Origin: Dendrophyllia cribrosa
Lineage: Eukaryota; Cnidaria; Anthozoa; Scleractinia; Dendrophylliidae
Reading direction: 5' to 3'
Length of the DNA: 64,000 bases
Assembly (NCBI GenBank): GCA_024195265.1
Contig: JAJLRJ010000010.1
Location: 20,402,284-20,466,283 of the forward strand
Both the position numbers and the translations under genes were made by a program. This document shows positions 42,195-54,968 of this stretch, piece after piece. Every line of letters begins with the position of its first letter. Position 1 is the stretch's first letter. The notes beneath the pieces are model-generated. The model was not told the DNA's origin, did no database searches, and saw only the letters and a program-made list of their open reading frames with translations.

Positions 42195-43469
42195 TTAACC
42201 CTATCCAGACCGGGCTTTTTTTGACCGTCTGGGACCGGGGGGGGGGGGGGGGGGGGGGGGCTCCAGAAGCCCCCCGTATGTAACTTTGAAACCGCTTATG
42301 CTATGGCCACCAAATTTACACAGGATAATGTTGTCATGAATTCTAGTAACTACAGATACTTTGGTGTCATAATGACGTAACGTGACGTCATTATGACGTC
42401 ATATAGTCGATTTTATTGGCTAAAACAGTCTTTCATCAATATTTTCTCAATTCTGAACATATAGCAACAAGACTTTAACAGCTACCTATTTGATGAAAGT
42501 CTTACGTTTACTAACACTTTTGGTGTTGTTAACAATAACAGTGACGTCATTATGACGTCATATACAATGAAATAACCAACTGAAACGTTCTATAAGGCAT
42601 ATCTCTGAAACAAACGGTAGTGTTCATACCAAACTTTCACATATTGATGCAGGAGTAAAAGTTAATGAATTCGTACACTTTGTTGCTATGGTAACAGCGT
42701 GTGTTGTCATAGAAGTAATGTGTACATGTTCTTAAAAACTGGAACAGTTATCTTTGCAAATTATGGCTTTTCATGTACGTAATGAATTAAAAAAAGCTTG
42801 AAAAGGACATTTTTATGATATTTTGACAATAAATGTTTAGAGATAATGGAATTACACAGACACGTAATATACTAGATTTATTGTCCGCCATCTTGGATCC
42901 GCCATCTTGGATCCGCCATCTTGAATTAGTCCAAACGTGATTTTGGTAAAAAACACCGAAAAACAAAGCAAATGGACTGCTAAAGCTTAGTTTATTGTGG
43001 GAAAATGTTTTACAATCCAAATATGAACCAATAATAATATTATAGAGAGAAACGACCTTTAGTAAAACTTTGATCCGCCATCCTGGATTTTGACATTTCA
43101 TATTCCTCATTTTCCTAAAATTACCGTTAATTAACCTTAATTAATAAACAATTATACATAATTTGATCAATTATCGCTAAATTAAGTGGAAAATATTAAT
43201 TCAATAAGAAATCTTTGAAATAATCTTGATTAAAGCGAAAAATGCTAATTTTGTAAAACATAGGTGTCAAAAAGCGGTTGCTATGGAAACGTCAATGTCG
43301 GTGGACAAAGGACGCTAACGTGAAAATGTTCCCAGATAAATTTTAGGAAAAGTCACCAAATTTGGTGGTCATTGCATCGACCGTTTTGAAACGACACAAC
43401 TTCAAAGTTCGAGCGGGCTCCAAAAGCCCCCCCGCCCCCCCCCGCCCCCCCCGGTCTGGATAGGGTTAA
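42195..43469. mobile_element. piggyBac-like non-autonomous element, about 1.27 kb
   Basis: 'TTAAccctatccagaccggg' at the left and 'cccggtctggatagggTTAA' at the right: perfect inverted termini starting CCCT inside TTAA duplications, the hallmark of piggyBac-type transposons. Next to the termini lie a 24-nt G run (42237-42260) and its C-rich counterpart (about 43428-43453). Inside are repeats of 'gacgtcattatgacgtcata' and 'gccatcttggatcc'. No transposase ORF. Confidence 0.85.
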
Positions 43470-43654
43470 AAAAAGATGACTGATGGTATAAACTGGTGCT
43501 ATATTTGGTTAAAGATTTTTCAGACTTTGTAGCCGTAATAAGTCACATGACCTAATTTGCATTGTCAAAATGGCAATAATTACAAACTAATTAGTCTTGC
43601 AAAGTTTTACGCTATTACAAATAAAGCCACAGATGGTAGACCACCTCCTCCCTT

Positions 43655-43688
43655 TTTTTTTTTTTTTTTGGGGGGGGGGGGGGGGGGT
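43655..43688 (+). repeat. T-run/G-run low-complexity tract
   Basis: A run of about 16 T directly followed by about 18 G. Probably unstable. Confidence 0.9.
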
Positions 43689-44431
43689 GAAATAACTAGA
43701 AATAAAGTAAGCAAGGCTGATACTACGTAGAACATTATGATTGAGCTCAAACTGAAAGCCAAAATGGCTCAAAATGCAACCGTGGACAGCTGTTTCGACC
43801 TGGTTGGGTCTCGTCAGCACGGTGTAGCAGCAAAACGATGGAAAAGTCAGCGCAAACGCCAATTGATACCAAATTGCACGTGGTGATGACCTCAGATGAG
43901 CTCAAATTCAAATGTTTGACAATTGGACAATGTCGTTGTATCGATAAAGAAAGTGAGGATAGACATAAACTATCCTTCAGCGATTCCATGGCCAAAACCA
44001 TGTTAAAAAATATAAATAGCATATCGGATCTGAGAAGATCTACGGTCCCAAATAAAACAATAGAATATGAAGCAAAGGACCGCTTACGAAAATGTTGCTG
44101 GTGTACGTAGGATCTAGAGAAGTTCTATACAGCCAAAAATAGTAATACAAATAAAGTGAGTTGCATTTTGGCGTACAGTTTGGGCTCTATCGTGTCTATC
44201 ATGTCTATCATGGCTATCATGTCTATCTATCATGTCGTTGTCGCGTTATATGTTCTATGTAGTATCGGCCTTGCAAACGATATCAATGAACCAACAATCT
44301 AATGACCTATTGATTTCCAATTATCGATTTTTATTGATTACTCATTCCACTATATAAACCACATCGATCTTCAGTAACAGTCGCCTTTCCTGATCAAGAA
44401 GATGGGCACTTACAAGAGTTTCATCTTATGA

Positions 44432-44791
44432 GGGAGTCTCAATGGGGTTAACCAGCCGTAAAATGGCCCAAAAATTTAGTCGTAAGTCGTAAAAATTGAA
44501 AAATTGTAACCGTTTGGCGTAAAAAGTTTAAAATGTTTCTAGCCACGATTTGTCATTTGCCGTCTCTTGCTATATTTTCTTGTGAGTTTGTGTCTTGACC
44601 TAAAATGGTCCTAAGACCTTAAATGCGTTTTACAGCAATGAATACTGATTAATATTTAACTTTTTAAAGCAATGGTAACTAATTTTAAAGATTACTGTTA
44701 ACCGTAACGGGAAGAAAATAACCGTTAGCCGTAAAAGGGCCAAAATGTTAACCGGCGTTAACCGTAAAAGCCACCACCTCATTGAGACCAG
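44432..44791. mobile_element. hAT-like MITE, 360 bp
   Basis: Flanked by the 8-bp duplication TCTTATGA (44424-44431 and 44792-44799). Imperfect terminal repeats 'gggagtctcaatgggg' and 'cctcattgagaccag'. The interior repeats 'gttaaccgtaaaa' in several forms. Confidence 0.75.
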
Positions 44792-45190
44792 TCTTATGAT
44801 GATGGCCAGGCCGTTACGTTTTAAGTTTAGACCGTGGTTCGTTTCCCGGTAGCTTCATAGTTAGTATCGTGTTGAGATTAACTGATCCAGTCTGATAAAT
44901 CTGCGTGAGTTATTAATAGCGAAAGAAAACTCTCCTAGTTTTAAATATTCATGTAGCACACAAGATTGACTAACTTCAGCTTGTATTGTAATAATAATAA
45001 TAATAATAATTTTTGAGCGCCATTTCCATCACTGTCCAATAGCGCTTTGCAGATTTTAGATTTTAGATAGATTGTAGATGCCTGCTTAGTCCTAAAATCA
45101 GTAATTTAACGTATTTTATGAACTTCATGATATTGATTTAATGACTTGAAAGAAAGCGAAGAAGTGTTAACATTAACAAAACACAATATA

Positions 45191-45350
45191 CCTAATTCAA
45201 TAAAGGTTGCTTTGACAATTGGTCATTGGTAATTGGGCATTGGCATTTGGGCATACGGAACACAATGCAATGCTTTGCTTGAGTGAACACCAAACAATAG
45301 CTTCCCAATGCCCAATTACCAATGACCAAAGCAACCTTTATTGAATTAGG
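45191..45350. mobile_element. Palindromic MITE, 160 bp
   Basis: Arms 'cctaattcaataaaggttgc' and 'gcaacctttattgaattagg', continuing inward with 'ggtcattggtaattgggcat' and 'gcccaattaccaatgacc'. Confidence 0.88.
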
Positions 45351-45799
45351 TGTATAACATAGCTGTTTATGCATACCCGGCTTCCCAATGTACTTGTGTA
45401 TAAGAGTGAGGGGGCCTTTGTATGCTAGTCGTAATTTAATGTAAGTTTTGGTATCCTTTAAATGGCCAGTGTTCCCGGGGCAGTGTCACGGAGATTTTGA
45501 ACTTTTTGATCAAAACCATGCTACGCGATACCTTTACTTATTTACAAAATAACAATAAAACACAAAGGGAAAGAAATCAACCAATTCTTGAAAGAGGAAC
45601 AAATCATTCCAAAAATCATGGTCTGTTCTACCCAGTTTGGAAATGAAGATGTGGGAACGTAAAAAAGGTAACTAGAGTTGTAATTTATTTCGCCCATTCC
45701 ATCTATAACTAGAGACAGGTACAGACATTTTATCACAAAACTGGACCATAAGTTTTCAGTTTCTGTTCACACAAAAACTTTTTTTGGCTTTTTGTAATC

Positions 45800-45997
45800 G
45801 ACAGGGGTAATTTGCCGAACGCCGAACATTGTTCTCACCCACAACACTAAATAAAAGCTAATCAATTTGAATCAGTGCTTAACCTGAAATACTGTAAATC
45901 TACAGTATTTAGGGTTAAGCACTGATTCAGATTGATTAGCTTTTATTTAGTGTTGTGGGTGAGAACAATGTTCGGCGCTGGGCAAATTATTCCTGCC
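45800..45997. mobile_element. Palindromic MITE, about 195 bp, near-perfect hairpin
   Basis: Arms contain 'gaacattgttctcacccaca' and 'tgtgggtgagaacaatgttc', 'aataaaagctaatcaatttg' and its inverse, meeting at 'tactgtaaatctacagta'. Confidence 0.9.
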
Positions 45998-46218
45998 GTT
46001 TTGTAATGACACCAAATCCTTGTGACAGCTGCCCGTTTAAGATGTTCAAATGTCCACATTTGTAACCGCTATAAGGATTCCTTTTTGCAGGGTCTAACTG
46101 AATATGATAGTTTTGTGTCGTTGCTTTCAAATTTCAGCTTGTATTGTATGTTTTGATTCCCTTAGGGATAATAATAAATTTTATCCACGCCTATAATGTG
46201 AGATTCTGGTATCTTATA

Positions 46219-46463
46219 CCGCGTTCACACCAACGCTTAAACATGTTTAAATGTTGTTTAGTTTAAAACAGGTTTAGAAAAATACCTCCTAACCTGTCGT
46301 AATGTTTGGAGTGAAATATTTACTAAAGGAAACTTTATTGACTTTTTTTGCCATTCCAGGTAGTTTGAGTCATATACTTTTAAAAACGTTCAAAATAGAG
46401 CATAAAAACGTAGTTAAACTAAACAACATTTAAACATGTTTAATCATTTGTGTGAATGGGGCT
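46219..46463. mobile_element. Inverted-repeat MITE, about 245 bp
   Basis: 'accgcgttcacaccaacg' and 'tgtgtgaatggggct' at the ends, with 'taaacatgtttaaatgttgtttagtttaa' mirrored by 'ttaaactaaacaacatttaaacatgttta'. Confidence 0.8.
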
Positions 46464-46941
46464 TTAGTTTAGGTGTCTATTCAAACTTTACGACTAGCCG
46501 ATATGATCAGTCTGATATGGGAATCGCCCTCCATAAATTGGTCAATCGACCATCAAAACAACACTTCTATTTTAGTCAGCGCAATTTAGACAATCGACAC
46601 GTACGGCTACGGTTGCTTCGTGAAAATAGATATTTGTAGGCGTAAAATAACTTTAGGTAGTTCGAAAATAGGTTTGCACCAAAAGAAAGTTTTCTTGGTT
46701 TGCACTCATCGCTCATTGCTTTATGTTGCGATTAATTGAAATAAAAGGCATGTTCTCAGCTAGTCCAACTATAACGCAAATGTTTGGTATTTACGAGGAA
46801 CAGTACAATGGTCAATCAGTATGACATTGTAAACTGGAGCCAGTTGAAGTCTTGGAATGGAATAAAAGATCGCCATCACGCTGTTGTCCATCCTTAATGG
46901 AGGAGTTCGGACTTCGCCTGTTTTGGTGTTCGACCAGTTAA

Positions 46942-47375
46942 GGCCGGCACACACTAGGGGACATGTTGCGGGGACATGAAGCGGGGACATGTTGCAGCGA
47001 CAGTTTTACTCGTGTGATATCCCCGTTTTTGCGAAAAAAGTTCTGTTGCGGGGACACAATTCTGTCCCTGCAACATGTTGCATGAAGTGTGCGTCATAAA
47101 GCGGGGGACAAAATGACCCCCATTTCGATGTCGCATCGTCTGCACTGCTCTTGCAAACTGTTCCCGCTACAAAATAGAAATGAACCAATAAAAACGCGCC
47201 ATTAATTATCCCATGAGCCTTCAGTAGTAGGTGCCCTCAGTGATTCTTAAACCTCAATCCGCATTGTGTGCACCAGCTTGCGTACTGTCCCTGTAACATG
47301 CGCCTATGCTGTGCACACGAAGGGGCTTTTCCCCGCTTTATGTTCCCGCAACATTTCCCCTAGTGTGTGCCGGCC
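46942..47375. mobile_element. TIR element, 434 bp
   Basis: Ends 'ggccggcacacactagggga' and 'cccctagtgtgtgccggcc' are exact inverted repeats. 'gcggggacatgttgc' motifs repeat next to both ends and in the middle. Confidence 0.85.
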
Positions 47376-48953
47376 ATTATGACAAAATTTTCCTAAATGA
47401 CACTGAGTAGTTCGCCCTTGTAAAGTGACAAAAACTAACAAAATGCTGTTCGGTGCCATTGATGTGCTACTAAGCATACTCCAATATATGGTCCTCGGTT
47501 ACGTGTAATCAGTAACCTATAGCAACCATTGAAGTATTATAATAATAGATATAATAATAATAGACATGATTTCTTGACATTCTCCTTTGTTTTATTTTAT
47601 TTTGACGTGTGAAAATAATTATCCGACTTGTTAAATGTCTCACTCAAAATCTTGTAAGACTCAGTTTCTTTATTTATCTATGTACCAATTTATTTATCTC
47701 CGTATTTTATTTGTAATGTGATTTCTTATTTATCTATTTATTTCTAAAAGCACCTGCCTCGATTAGCTTGATGCTACCTGCGGGTGCCTATAATTTTGTA
47801 AATAATTTATTTGTTTAATAAAAATGAAAATGAAAATTACGCATGCTCCGTACGTATCCCGGCAATGTTATGTACCTTTCTCCAGTCTTCACTCGTTCTT
47901 CTCTTCTCTCTCTCTACTTGCCATTACTTTAAAAATAGACCTTTTGTAACTCAAGCATATTTCGTTGCATTCGTTCATTGTTATTTTTGTCATGGTTTCA
48001 AGTGGCGAGATTAAGGGGTAAACAACTGGACTTCAATGCAAACAACTGGACTTCAAATCAACCTCGATTCAAACGCAAATTAGGAACGTAACGGATTTTA
48101 AGTTTTACTAATGTGAACAATAGTGTATATAATTATTATTAATTTTAATGTATATAGAAACGTTTTTAATTTGTAGCTAGAAACACGACCCCACAAGCAA
48201 GATTTTTGCTTTAACTTATATCTTGCATAAATAAAGGATGTTGTTGTTGTACCAAGCATTTTCTCTTCATTTCCGGCGCAGTTATACAAATGGTCGCTCG
48301 ATGTCTTTTGTTTATTCATATTTTTTTTCGTAAATCTTCATAACAGGTGCAACCGACTGATCTTTTTTGCTTTAATTTGTTGCTCTAAAACTAAGCACAC
48401 TAACACACTGCAGCGGTCAATACGACAGGGACATTTTCATCAAAAGCGATCAGTAATACTCAATAACAATAAAAGTAATTTATAGAGTCTATTCACGATG
48501 ACATTTTCCTTGAAAAATGTGGTATGATTAAATACTCATTGACTGTGTTAAGGCTGTGTTAGGTCGGATTGGAAAATCATGTGTTTGGCTCTAGGTTGTG
48601 GCGAGACCATGGCGCAGAAGAGATCTCTCTGCGTTTGGTTCGTAACCCATCATATCGAGCAAAATATTTTCTCTTCTGGTCTCACCATGCAATCAGTAAG
48701 TAAGTGCAAAATAGGTTAATTTGGCCGTTCTCAAAATACGTTTGGTGATTACCGCTGAAAAATAGTCTTACTTTGTCTCAATTGCTTCGATGCACATAAA
48801 ATCCAAAAATATACGGAACTTAATCTTAAGTTGCTCATATCTTTGACGTATTTCATATCTTTAAAAAAATAAAACGCTGTATCGATTTTGATTGAAGCTA
48901 TCTCAATCCATTCTATTATTATTTTCAATTAGTAATTTATTTAACCCATTGAC

Positions 48954-49968
48954 ACCTGAACCGCCCGAAACCGCCCGTACAAGACTCCACTGCTTTAAAA
49001 AATTGCAACTTTCTCAATCGTGCGAGCATTGCCCTAACTAGCAGTTGTGAGCATTGACTAGAAAGTCCCTCAAATTGAGATACCCAATAAACACAAAAAA
49101 GTCAGCGATTTTTGCAAAATATCAGCGTTTGAATTTGGACAATAACAAAAATGACCGTTTTTAACGTCATAGGAAAACAACAAAAATCACGTTTTTGCCT
49201 TTAGTTTTTTTTATTCAAATCATCGTGGCAAACCCAAAAGTCAACATTCACAGCAAAATTCAGTCCTAGTCCTAGCTTAGCAGCGAATTTTTTGCTCTTA
49301 TTCGTTGCTCGAGCCGAGCTACAGCCTCTCGTTCTAGTGCATACTGACCTTGCCTCAATTTTCAACATCACCACCGCACTGCACGCTGGGAAATAACGAG
49401 ATTTTTTGACAGCGTTCCTTCCGTCCTCCACACATTTCATATTTATACTAAGTCCACAGCCACTCCGACCCACCGCCGCCGAAATTTAGCGCTTGTTGTG
49501 TTCTCCTGTGGTCGCAACTTCCAAAATATGTCGCGGTAGGTCGAGAAATTCATCCAAAGTCGAGTCCCAAAGCTACTTCGTTTAATTTTCTGGCGGCCAT
49601 TTTTCCAGTTCAACGAGCAACGAGCCAAATTCGTAAACGAAGTACAACAACTAACTCGCTTCATTGAGAAAGTGGACTCTGAACTACCTTCACTTCAAGC
49701 TTAATGATGCTCATCAGGCAGCTACTAAAGATAAAAAATGGCTGTGGACTTACCAAAAATCGCAGAAGCACCATATTGAAGACTTTATTGCAATTCAACA
49801 AAGCAAAATCACAATGTCAGAATGACGTTTCTAGTAAACTCGAGCCTTCAGTGTTTTAGAACAGCAGCACTTTCAATGGTGACTTCAAATATGAAGTCAC
49901 GAAAGCCTATGGGGCGTGTGTATGCAGGAAATGGCTCAAAAACGTAAAAATTCTCAGGAGTGAATGTT
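48954..49968. mobile_element. Possible worn piggyBac-like element
   Basis: Left 'ttaacccattgacacctgaac' faces right 'ctcaggagtgaatgtt', an imperfect inverted pair with TTAA kept only on the left. No transposase seen. Confidence 0.35.
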
Positions 49969-51360
49969 ACATCCCTTGCCCTTCATTCATTTCTTGTAGT
50001 TTAATAATAACCCTGGTAGCCTGGTGGTTGAGAAGGTCCTGGGCACAAGGCTTAGTTACATTGTCTTCAATATGGCGGCTACCAAAATATGTGAGGATGT
50101 CTCTAGTTCTCTAAATTGGCAAGTGAAAAGATCAGAAGTTAGGCAAAATTCAAGTAAGGGAACGTACCTTGTGCTCCCATTAGAAACCGACCATCTGTAA
50201 ACTGGGTTACTGACCAGATTTGACCAATTCGTCAAATGAACTTGCTTTTACTGCTTTCCTTATGCTCCTATTCAAATTCCAGACCTTGAACAGCGCCATG
50301 TTTTTTTGGTACGAATTTTTAGAGTCACCGCTGACCATTTAATATTGTCCTGATCACCAGCAAACTCGTTCCCAGGGTCTCTCTTCTTCACGCCGTCGCA
50401 CCAGGTTCAATAGTTCACCAGTGGCTATTTTCTTATCGAAATGAGTATTCATTTCAATTATATTTTATATAATATATTATATATTTTTAACATTTGTTTT
50501 TATAGATTGACATTATTTCAATAACTATAATATACACGTAGTTGCTCCGTTTTGTATGCCTTAAAATTTAACCCCCCTCACTTCTCGTGCAAAGTAAAAA
50601 ATAAATCCCCAAAACGGAGCTTGTTTAAAAAATCCCCCCCCCCCCCCCCCAGGACGTAATAAACGATCGGTGCCCAAGGTTGTTTGCCCGATACTTGATC
50701 GACGAGGCCGTAGGCCGAGTTGGCTAAAATATGGCGATATTGCGCAAGCTTGAGCACAATAACTGTTTTATAATTCAGCACATTGACAACAAATCACAAT
50801 TCCGAGTAAAAATTGAAATATATAACCTTTAAATAGCGGTTATTCAGCGTGAATTTGTGTAATACGGCTGAGTATTTTTACGAGTTAGTTTTTATTTTTT
50901 CGAGCCTTTAGGCGAGAAAAAATGAAAGCTGACGAGTTAGAATGCCCAGCCGTATTACACAACTTTTCGCTGAATAAATTGTTTATTATACGACAGTAAT
51001 CTTCTCCTAAAACTACTCCCAAATAGCCGCTCCCAATTTCTTCCAAATAGCCGTCAATATAATGCAGTATTGACGCCTCAAAATCGAAGTTAGTTTGTAG
51101 TATTTAAGCTGAAAAGAATGTTTTGGAAAGTCGTTTTGACGCGTTGAATAAGCTCCTGTGATTTGGTGATCAAAAATAACATTTGTGGCCATAAATTGCT
51201 GGTTTTTAGGGGAAAAAAACGAGAGGGAAAAAACAGGAGCTTACAGCAATATTTGTCGTCAGAATAGATATAGGTTCTAACTAGGCGTCGGTTGATAAGG
51301 AATTTATTTTGAAGTTATAATTCGGACCAGTGGGATGTATTTGCAGCAGTAAAATTGAGA

Positions 51361-52686
51361 CAGTGGCGGATTAGCCTAGGGGCACATGGGGCACGTACCC
51401 TAGGGCCCCAACCTATGAGGGGCCCCCACTCAACAAAAAAAAAAAAAAAAGGAAGGAAAAAGGAAACAATGGCAATTAGAAGATCCTGAAATAAAACAGA
51501 AATCTATATACTTACTTACTTAGTCTAATTTAAAGTTCTTCGAGGATTTAAAAGTCTATTTTTCGAGATTTTCTTAGCGAAAACTCCTCAATGATAGAGG
51601 AAAAGTCGAGTTTCCGAAGAATTTCGCTTTCTATGTACATGAGGGAGAGGTAGTTCATCCTCTCCTGGGTTGTTGTTGATCGCAACTCATTTCGCTTTCC
51701 ACTGCAATTGCCCACCATTAAAGAGAGATATATTCGCAGTGCGATCTCAACGTTCGGAAATGTTGATGCTAAGTCTTGTTTCACCAGTAGGTAAGGCATG
51801 TTAAGTTCTTTGCTGGCATGTGCGTTAACGTAACACGCTTCCTTTATTGGAGAAGTACACAACAGAGATGAAAACTTTTAAATAAGTTCATCGCCAAGGG
51901 ATTCCTTGATGTCACCCTTATATGTACGGACCAACAGTTCAGCAGCTTTGCTGAGTTCGCTTTCAGGGCAGTAGCCAGTATGAGGGAAACCGAGGCACTT
52001 GCCTCAATCATGATCCCAGTGTTTTGTTTAAACGTAGTCATCATAAAGACCCTAAATAGCAAGGCGGAGAATTTATCCATGGATATTGCCTCAGTCCTTA
52101 TTTTTTCTGGCTACGGCCCTGGCTTTGATCAAGATCATCTACCCTCCTGACCCTCGCGAGGAACCCGAACAGCGGGCATACCTCACTGTATGCGTTAATA
52201 CGATTCGACATCGCACTTGTTTATTTATCAATGACGACAAGAAAGCTGTCGACTTTGAAACTGTGTCTAGAGCTGTCGACGTCGTCACAATCCTAGCGAA
52301 CTGCTCCGCGGTTTCTTTGGGAAGAGTCTGTTGCGGACGCTGTTGAGGAGCAACTTTTGTCAGCTATGTCTTCAGAATATCGTCGAGAAGGAAAATTTAA
52401 CTCCAAACGTCTCTTTTCAGAGCCACAACAAAAATAAAAGTCATGACCTCTTGACGCAAAATAATATTGTAGTGAAACCTTAATTCCTGAAATGACTGGC
52501 TTTTCAAAAGAAAAAAGCCCTTCCTTAGTTTTTTTTTTAACTGTTTTCGTGGGGGCAGTTCTGGGTGGGGGGTTGGGGATGGGAGATGGGGTTGCCGGCC
52601 CAATGCCGGGTGCTGTTAATTTAATCCCTTTAGGTATGTGGGACCCCACGTTATAAATTTGCCCAGGGGTCCTTAATCCGCCCCTG
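51361..52686. mobile_element. hAT transposon remnant, 1.33 kb
   Basis: Termini 'cagtggcggattagcctagg' and 'ccttaatccgcccctg' are CAG..CTG inverted repeats of hAT type, flanked by near-identical 8-bp repeats (AATTGAGA at 51353-51360, TATTGAGA at 52687-52694). It carries a decayed transposase on the minus strand. Confidence 0.8.
51545..52360 (-). pseudogene. Decayed hAT transposase (C-terminal part)
   Basis: In order on the minus strand: SFLVVIDK followed by a stop and TSAMSNRINAYSEVCPLFGF; ELSKAAELLVRTYKGDIKES, LGDELI, a TAA stop, then KFSSLLCTSP; finally the C-terminal dimerisation region STFPNVEIALRIYLSLMVGN, RSTTTQERMNYLSLMYIESE and ILRKLDFSSIIEEFS. The ERSFSKLK-type segment that normally lies between the last blocks is deleted. 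Stops, frameshifts and the missing N-terminal half show it is inactive. Confidence 0.8.
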
Positions 52687-52795
52687 TATTGAGACGTCGA
52701 AACCTAACTGGTAACAGGCTGGGGTTTTTTAAAACAAGAGAAAATGATCTAAGAGAACAGAACCCCGTGTCCCGTGATAATTATTTTCAATCTAA

Positions 52796-52978
52796 TACAC
52801 CACTTTCATAATGGCGGCCGATTTATTTATTCTTTTATATGTATGTTAATTAGCCTTTCTGGCCTCGTTGGCGTGTGCAAAATTCAAAAGAATTTTTACT
52901 CTAAAAAGAGGCCAGTGAGGCTAATTAACATACATATAAAAGAATAAATAAATCGGCCGCCATTATGAAAGTGGTGTA
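52796..52978. mobile_element. Palindromic MITE, 183 bp, TA-flanked
   Basis: Arms 'tacaccactttcataatggc' and 'gccattatgaaagtggtgta', pairing far inward ('cggccgatttatttattctt' and inverse). Flanking TA suggests a Tc1/mariner-type mover. Confidence 0.88.
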
Positions 52979-54549
52979 TATTAGCTTGCACCCATGTTGT
53001 GAAGGTTATTTGCATTCTCGCTCCCATGACCTCACGGTCTCTATTCCACAGAGATCACATGTCATATATATAAATCAAATCATTTTTATTCATATCAATT
53101 TGCAAGAACTCTGATAAAAACCCAACTACGAAATCATTTATCTAAACAAACAACCCAAACCACAGGTCGCGACCAAATAAGACACCTTAAAGGGAGGTTA
53201 CGCTTCTTCCATGCAATATTCTGAATCTGCTGATGAAGAGCCAGACACAAGGTGCAACATCGCACGCATTTTTTGCGATCGAGGAAGCCACATGATGTAA
53301 CATTATAGCAACATTTCGTGCAAAAACATCGCTTTCACGACTGTTTACGAATACAAGGAGTATTGGAGGACGGATGTTGAACAATGTTGCCGATGATTAG
53401 AACCCGATTCTATTACGACGTTTGCTGTGCGATTTTGCACGCAACAACTTTAGGGTGTGGAAACACAGTAATCTCTTAAACTGCGTGATGCATTGATATC
53501 TACAGTGTCTGCAAAATGTCTTCATTTTTGGTTGCTCTTAAAGGGTAAACACCTTCCTGAAGCGAGATATTACATTTAGTCACGACCATTATATAAATAT
53601 TCTCTCTTTGTAAATTAAGGCTGACCTTACTAAAACGTAAGGTATTATCTAGTCTAGAAACTTTTTAAGTTTTTTCTTTTCTTTCGATTTTTTTTTTTGG
53701 AAGGGGAGGACTTTTTCACTTTTTTTTTTTGTATTTGTTAAGTTATCTTGGCTCATACCGGTGACAAAAATCTCGATTACTTATTTTTGTCCACAAATAA
53801 ATAATAATTTCACATATGACAAAGCTTTATGTTTTGTTATAATAAATCCAGTAATGAAACGTTTTTGCCCGGTTATATATATACTTCACTATTAAGTCCA
53901 CTGGTGAAAGTTTCATGTTTAGTATAAAAACCCGAAAACAAATGAAAGGTTCTCGGGTAAAAAAAGGTCGAAAATTTCCGACTGCAACGGCTACGAAAAT
54001 AAATCCGAAGTGCCTTTTTACGCGACGTATTTTGCCTTCTGTTTTTGATTCAGAACTATTAAAAATGGCTTAAAAAATCGTCTTGAGAAGTCTACCGGAA
54101 ATTAGGTTCAACTTGAACTTACCAGATATAAACTACGTTCGAATGGCGGCTAACTGAAATAAACGAGAACGTGGAATAAAGAACGATTAAGTTACATCAG
54201 TTGGGGTCTTTTTTTTTTTCCTTTTCCGATTATTAGTAAGGAATAAATAAATATGTTCCTGCAGTGAAGTATTTTCACAACATGTTAATAATATTTGTCT
54301 GTTTATGGTCCACGACGCTAGCGTGTCACGTTCTTTATAATGAAGCGTTACTCAAGCTGTTTGACTTGTTTGCCGCGACACAAGGCGATGAGGTATGGTG
54401 TGTAGTTTTATGCTCAAATGTAGTTTAACTACCAAATGAACTCATCGAGTTCTTTCGATACAGAAGATGGAACACGCAGGCTTAAACTATCTGCTTTTTC
54501 TTGGGTCAAAGTGTACGGGAAGAAGTTGTGTGCGATATTTTCTCTTCTC

Positions 54550-54968
54550 TCACACCTGTGATATTCTGTCCACCACAACAAGAACCTCTCTTCCTGGTTG
54601 CACTGGCCCAAATGACAGCAGACTCGCCATGCTAGCTCTCATACTTGTTCTCTTCGGCATGCCCCAATACCGATCGAGATACGACTGGCTCGGTGCGAGG
54701 TGCAAGGTACTATTTAGTTTTTGACACGATCCCATACTGGCTTTGGTCGACGTTGTGGGGTTTGAAGAGTCTGGTGAACGAATGCGCTCCATTAAAGGTT
54801 TTTCACTGTCTTTTGAGACTACAGTCTCCGCGCGACCACGCCCGTTCTCGCAACTTTCCTCTGGCATGAGGGCTGGTATAAGAAAGAGCAAACAAGTTGC
54901 CAGGGTAGAGCAAGCGCCAGCCACATAAAAGGCGATTTGGTAAGACTTGGAAAGATCATATATAACAC
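54550..54968 (-). CDS. MCT-like exon 5 (TM12 and tail, stop)
   Basis: Residues 386-524: GVIYDLSKSYQIAFYVAGAC, then TM12 and a long hydrophilic Ser/Arg-containing cytoplasmic tail to the TGA at 54552-54550. Acceptor GTCAG|GT. G(V/x)IYDxTxSYxxxFYxAG is a typical MCT TM12 lead-in. Confidence 0.9.

Larger units (their letters stand above)
41738..54549. other. Intergenic region rich in DNA transposons
   Basis: No intact gene recognised in 12.8 kb. Elements with readable borders are listed separately. Stretches 47400-48950, 49970-51360 and 52980-54549 hold only low-complexity tracts, repeat fragments and short shadow ORFs as far as I can see. A CR1-like 3' tail with short A-rich repeats may end at 47740-47840 ('ataaaaatgaaaatgaaaat'). 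Confidence 0.65.

Noticed and set aside
49443..49664. Possible MADF/transposase-like fragment on the minus strand
   Set aside because: I could not match the residues to a domain pattern; too weak to report.
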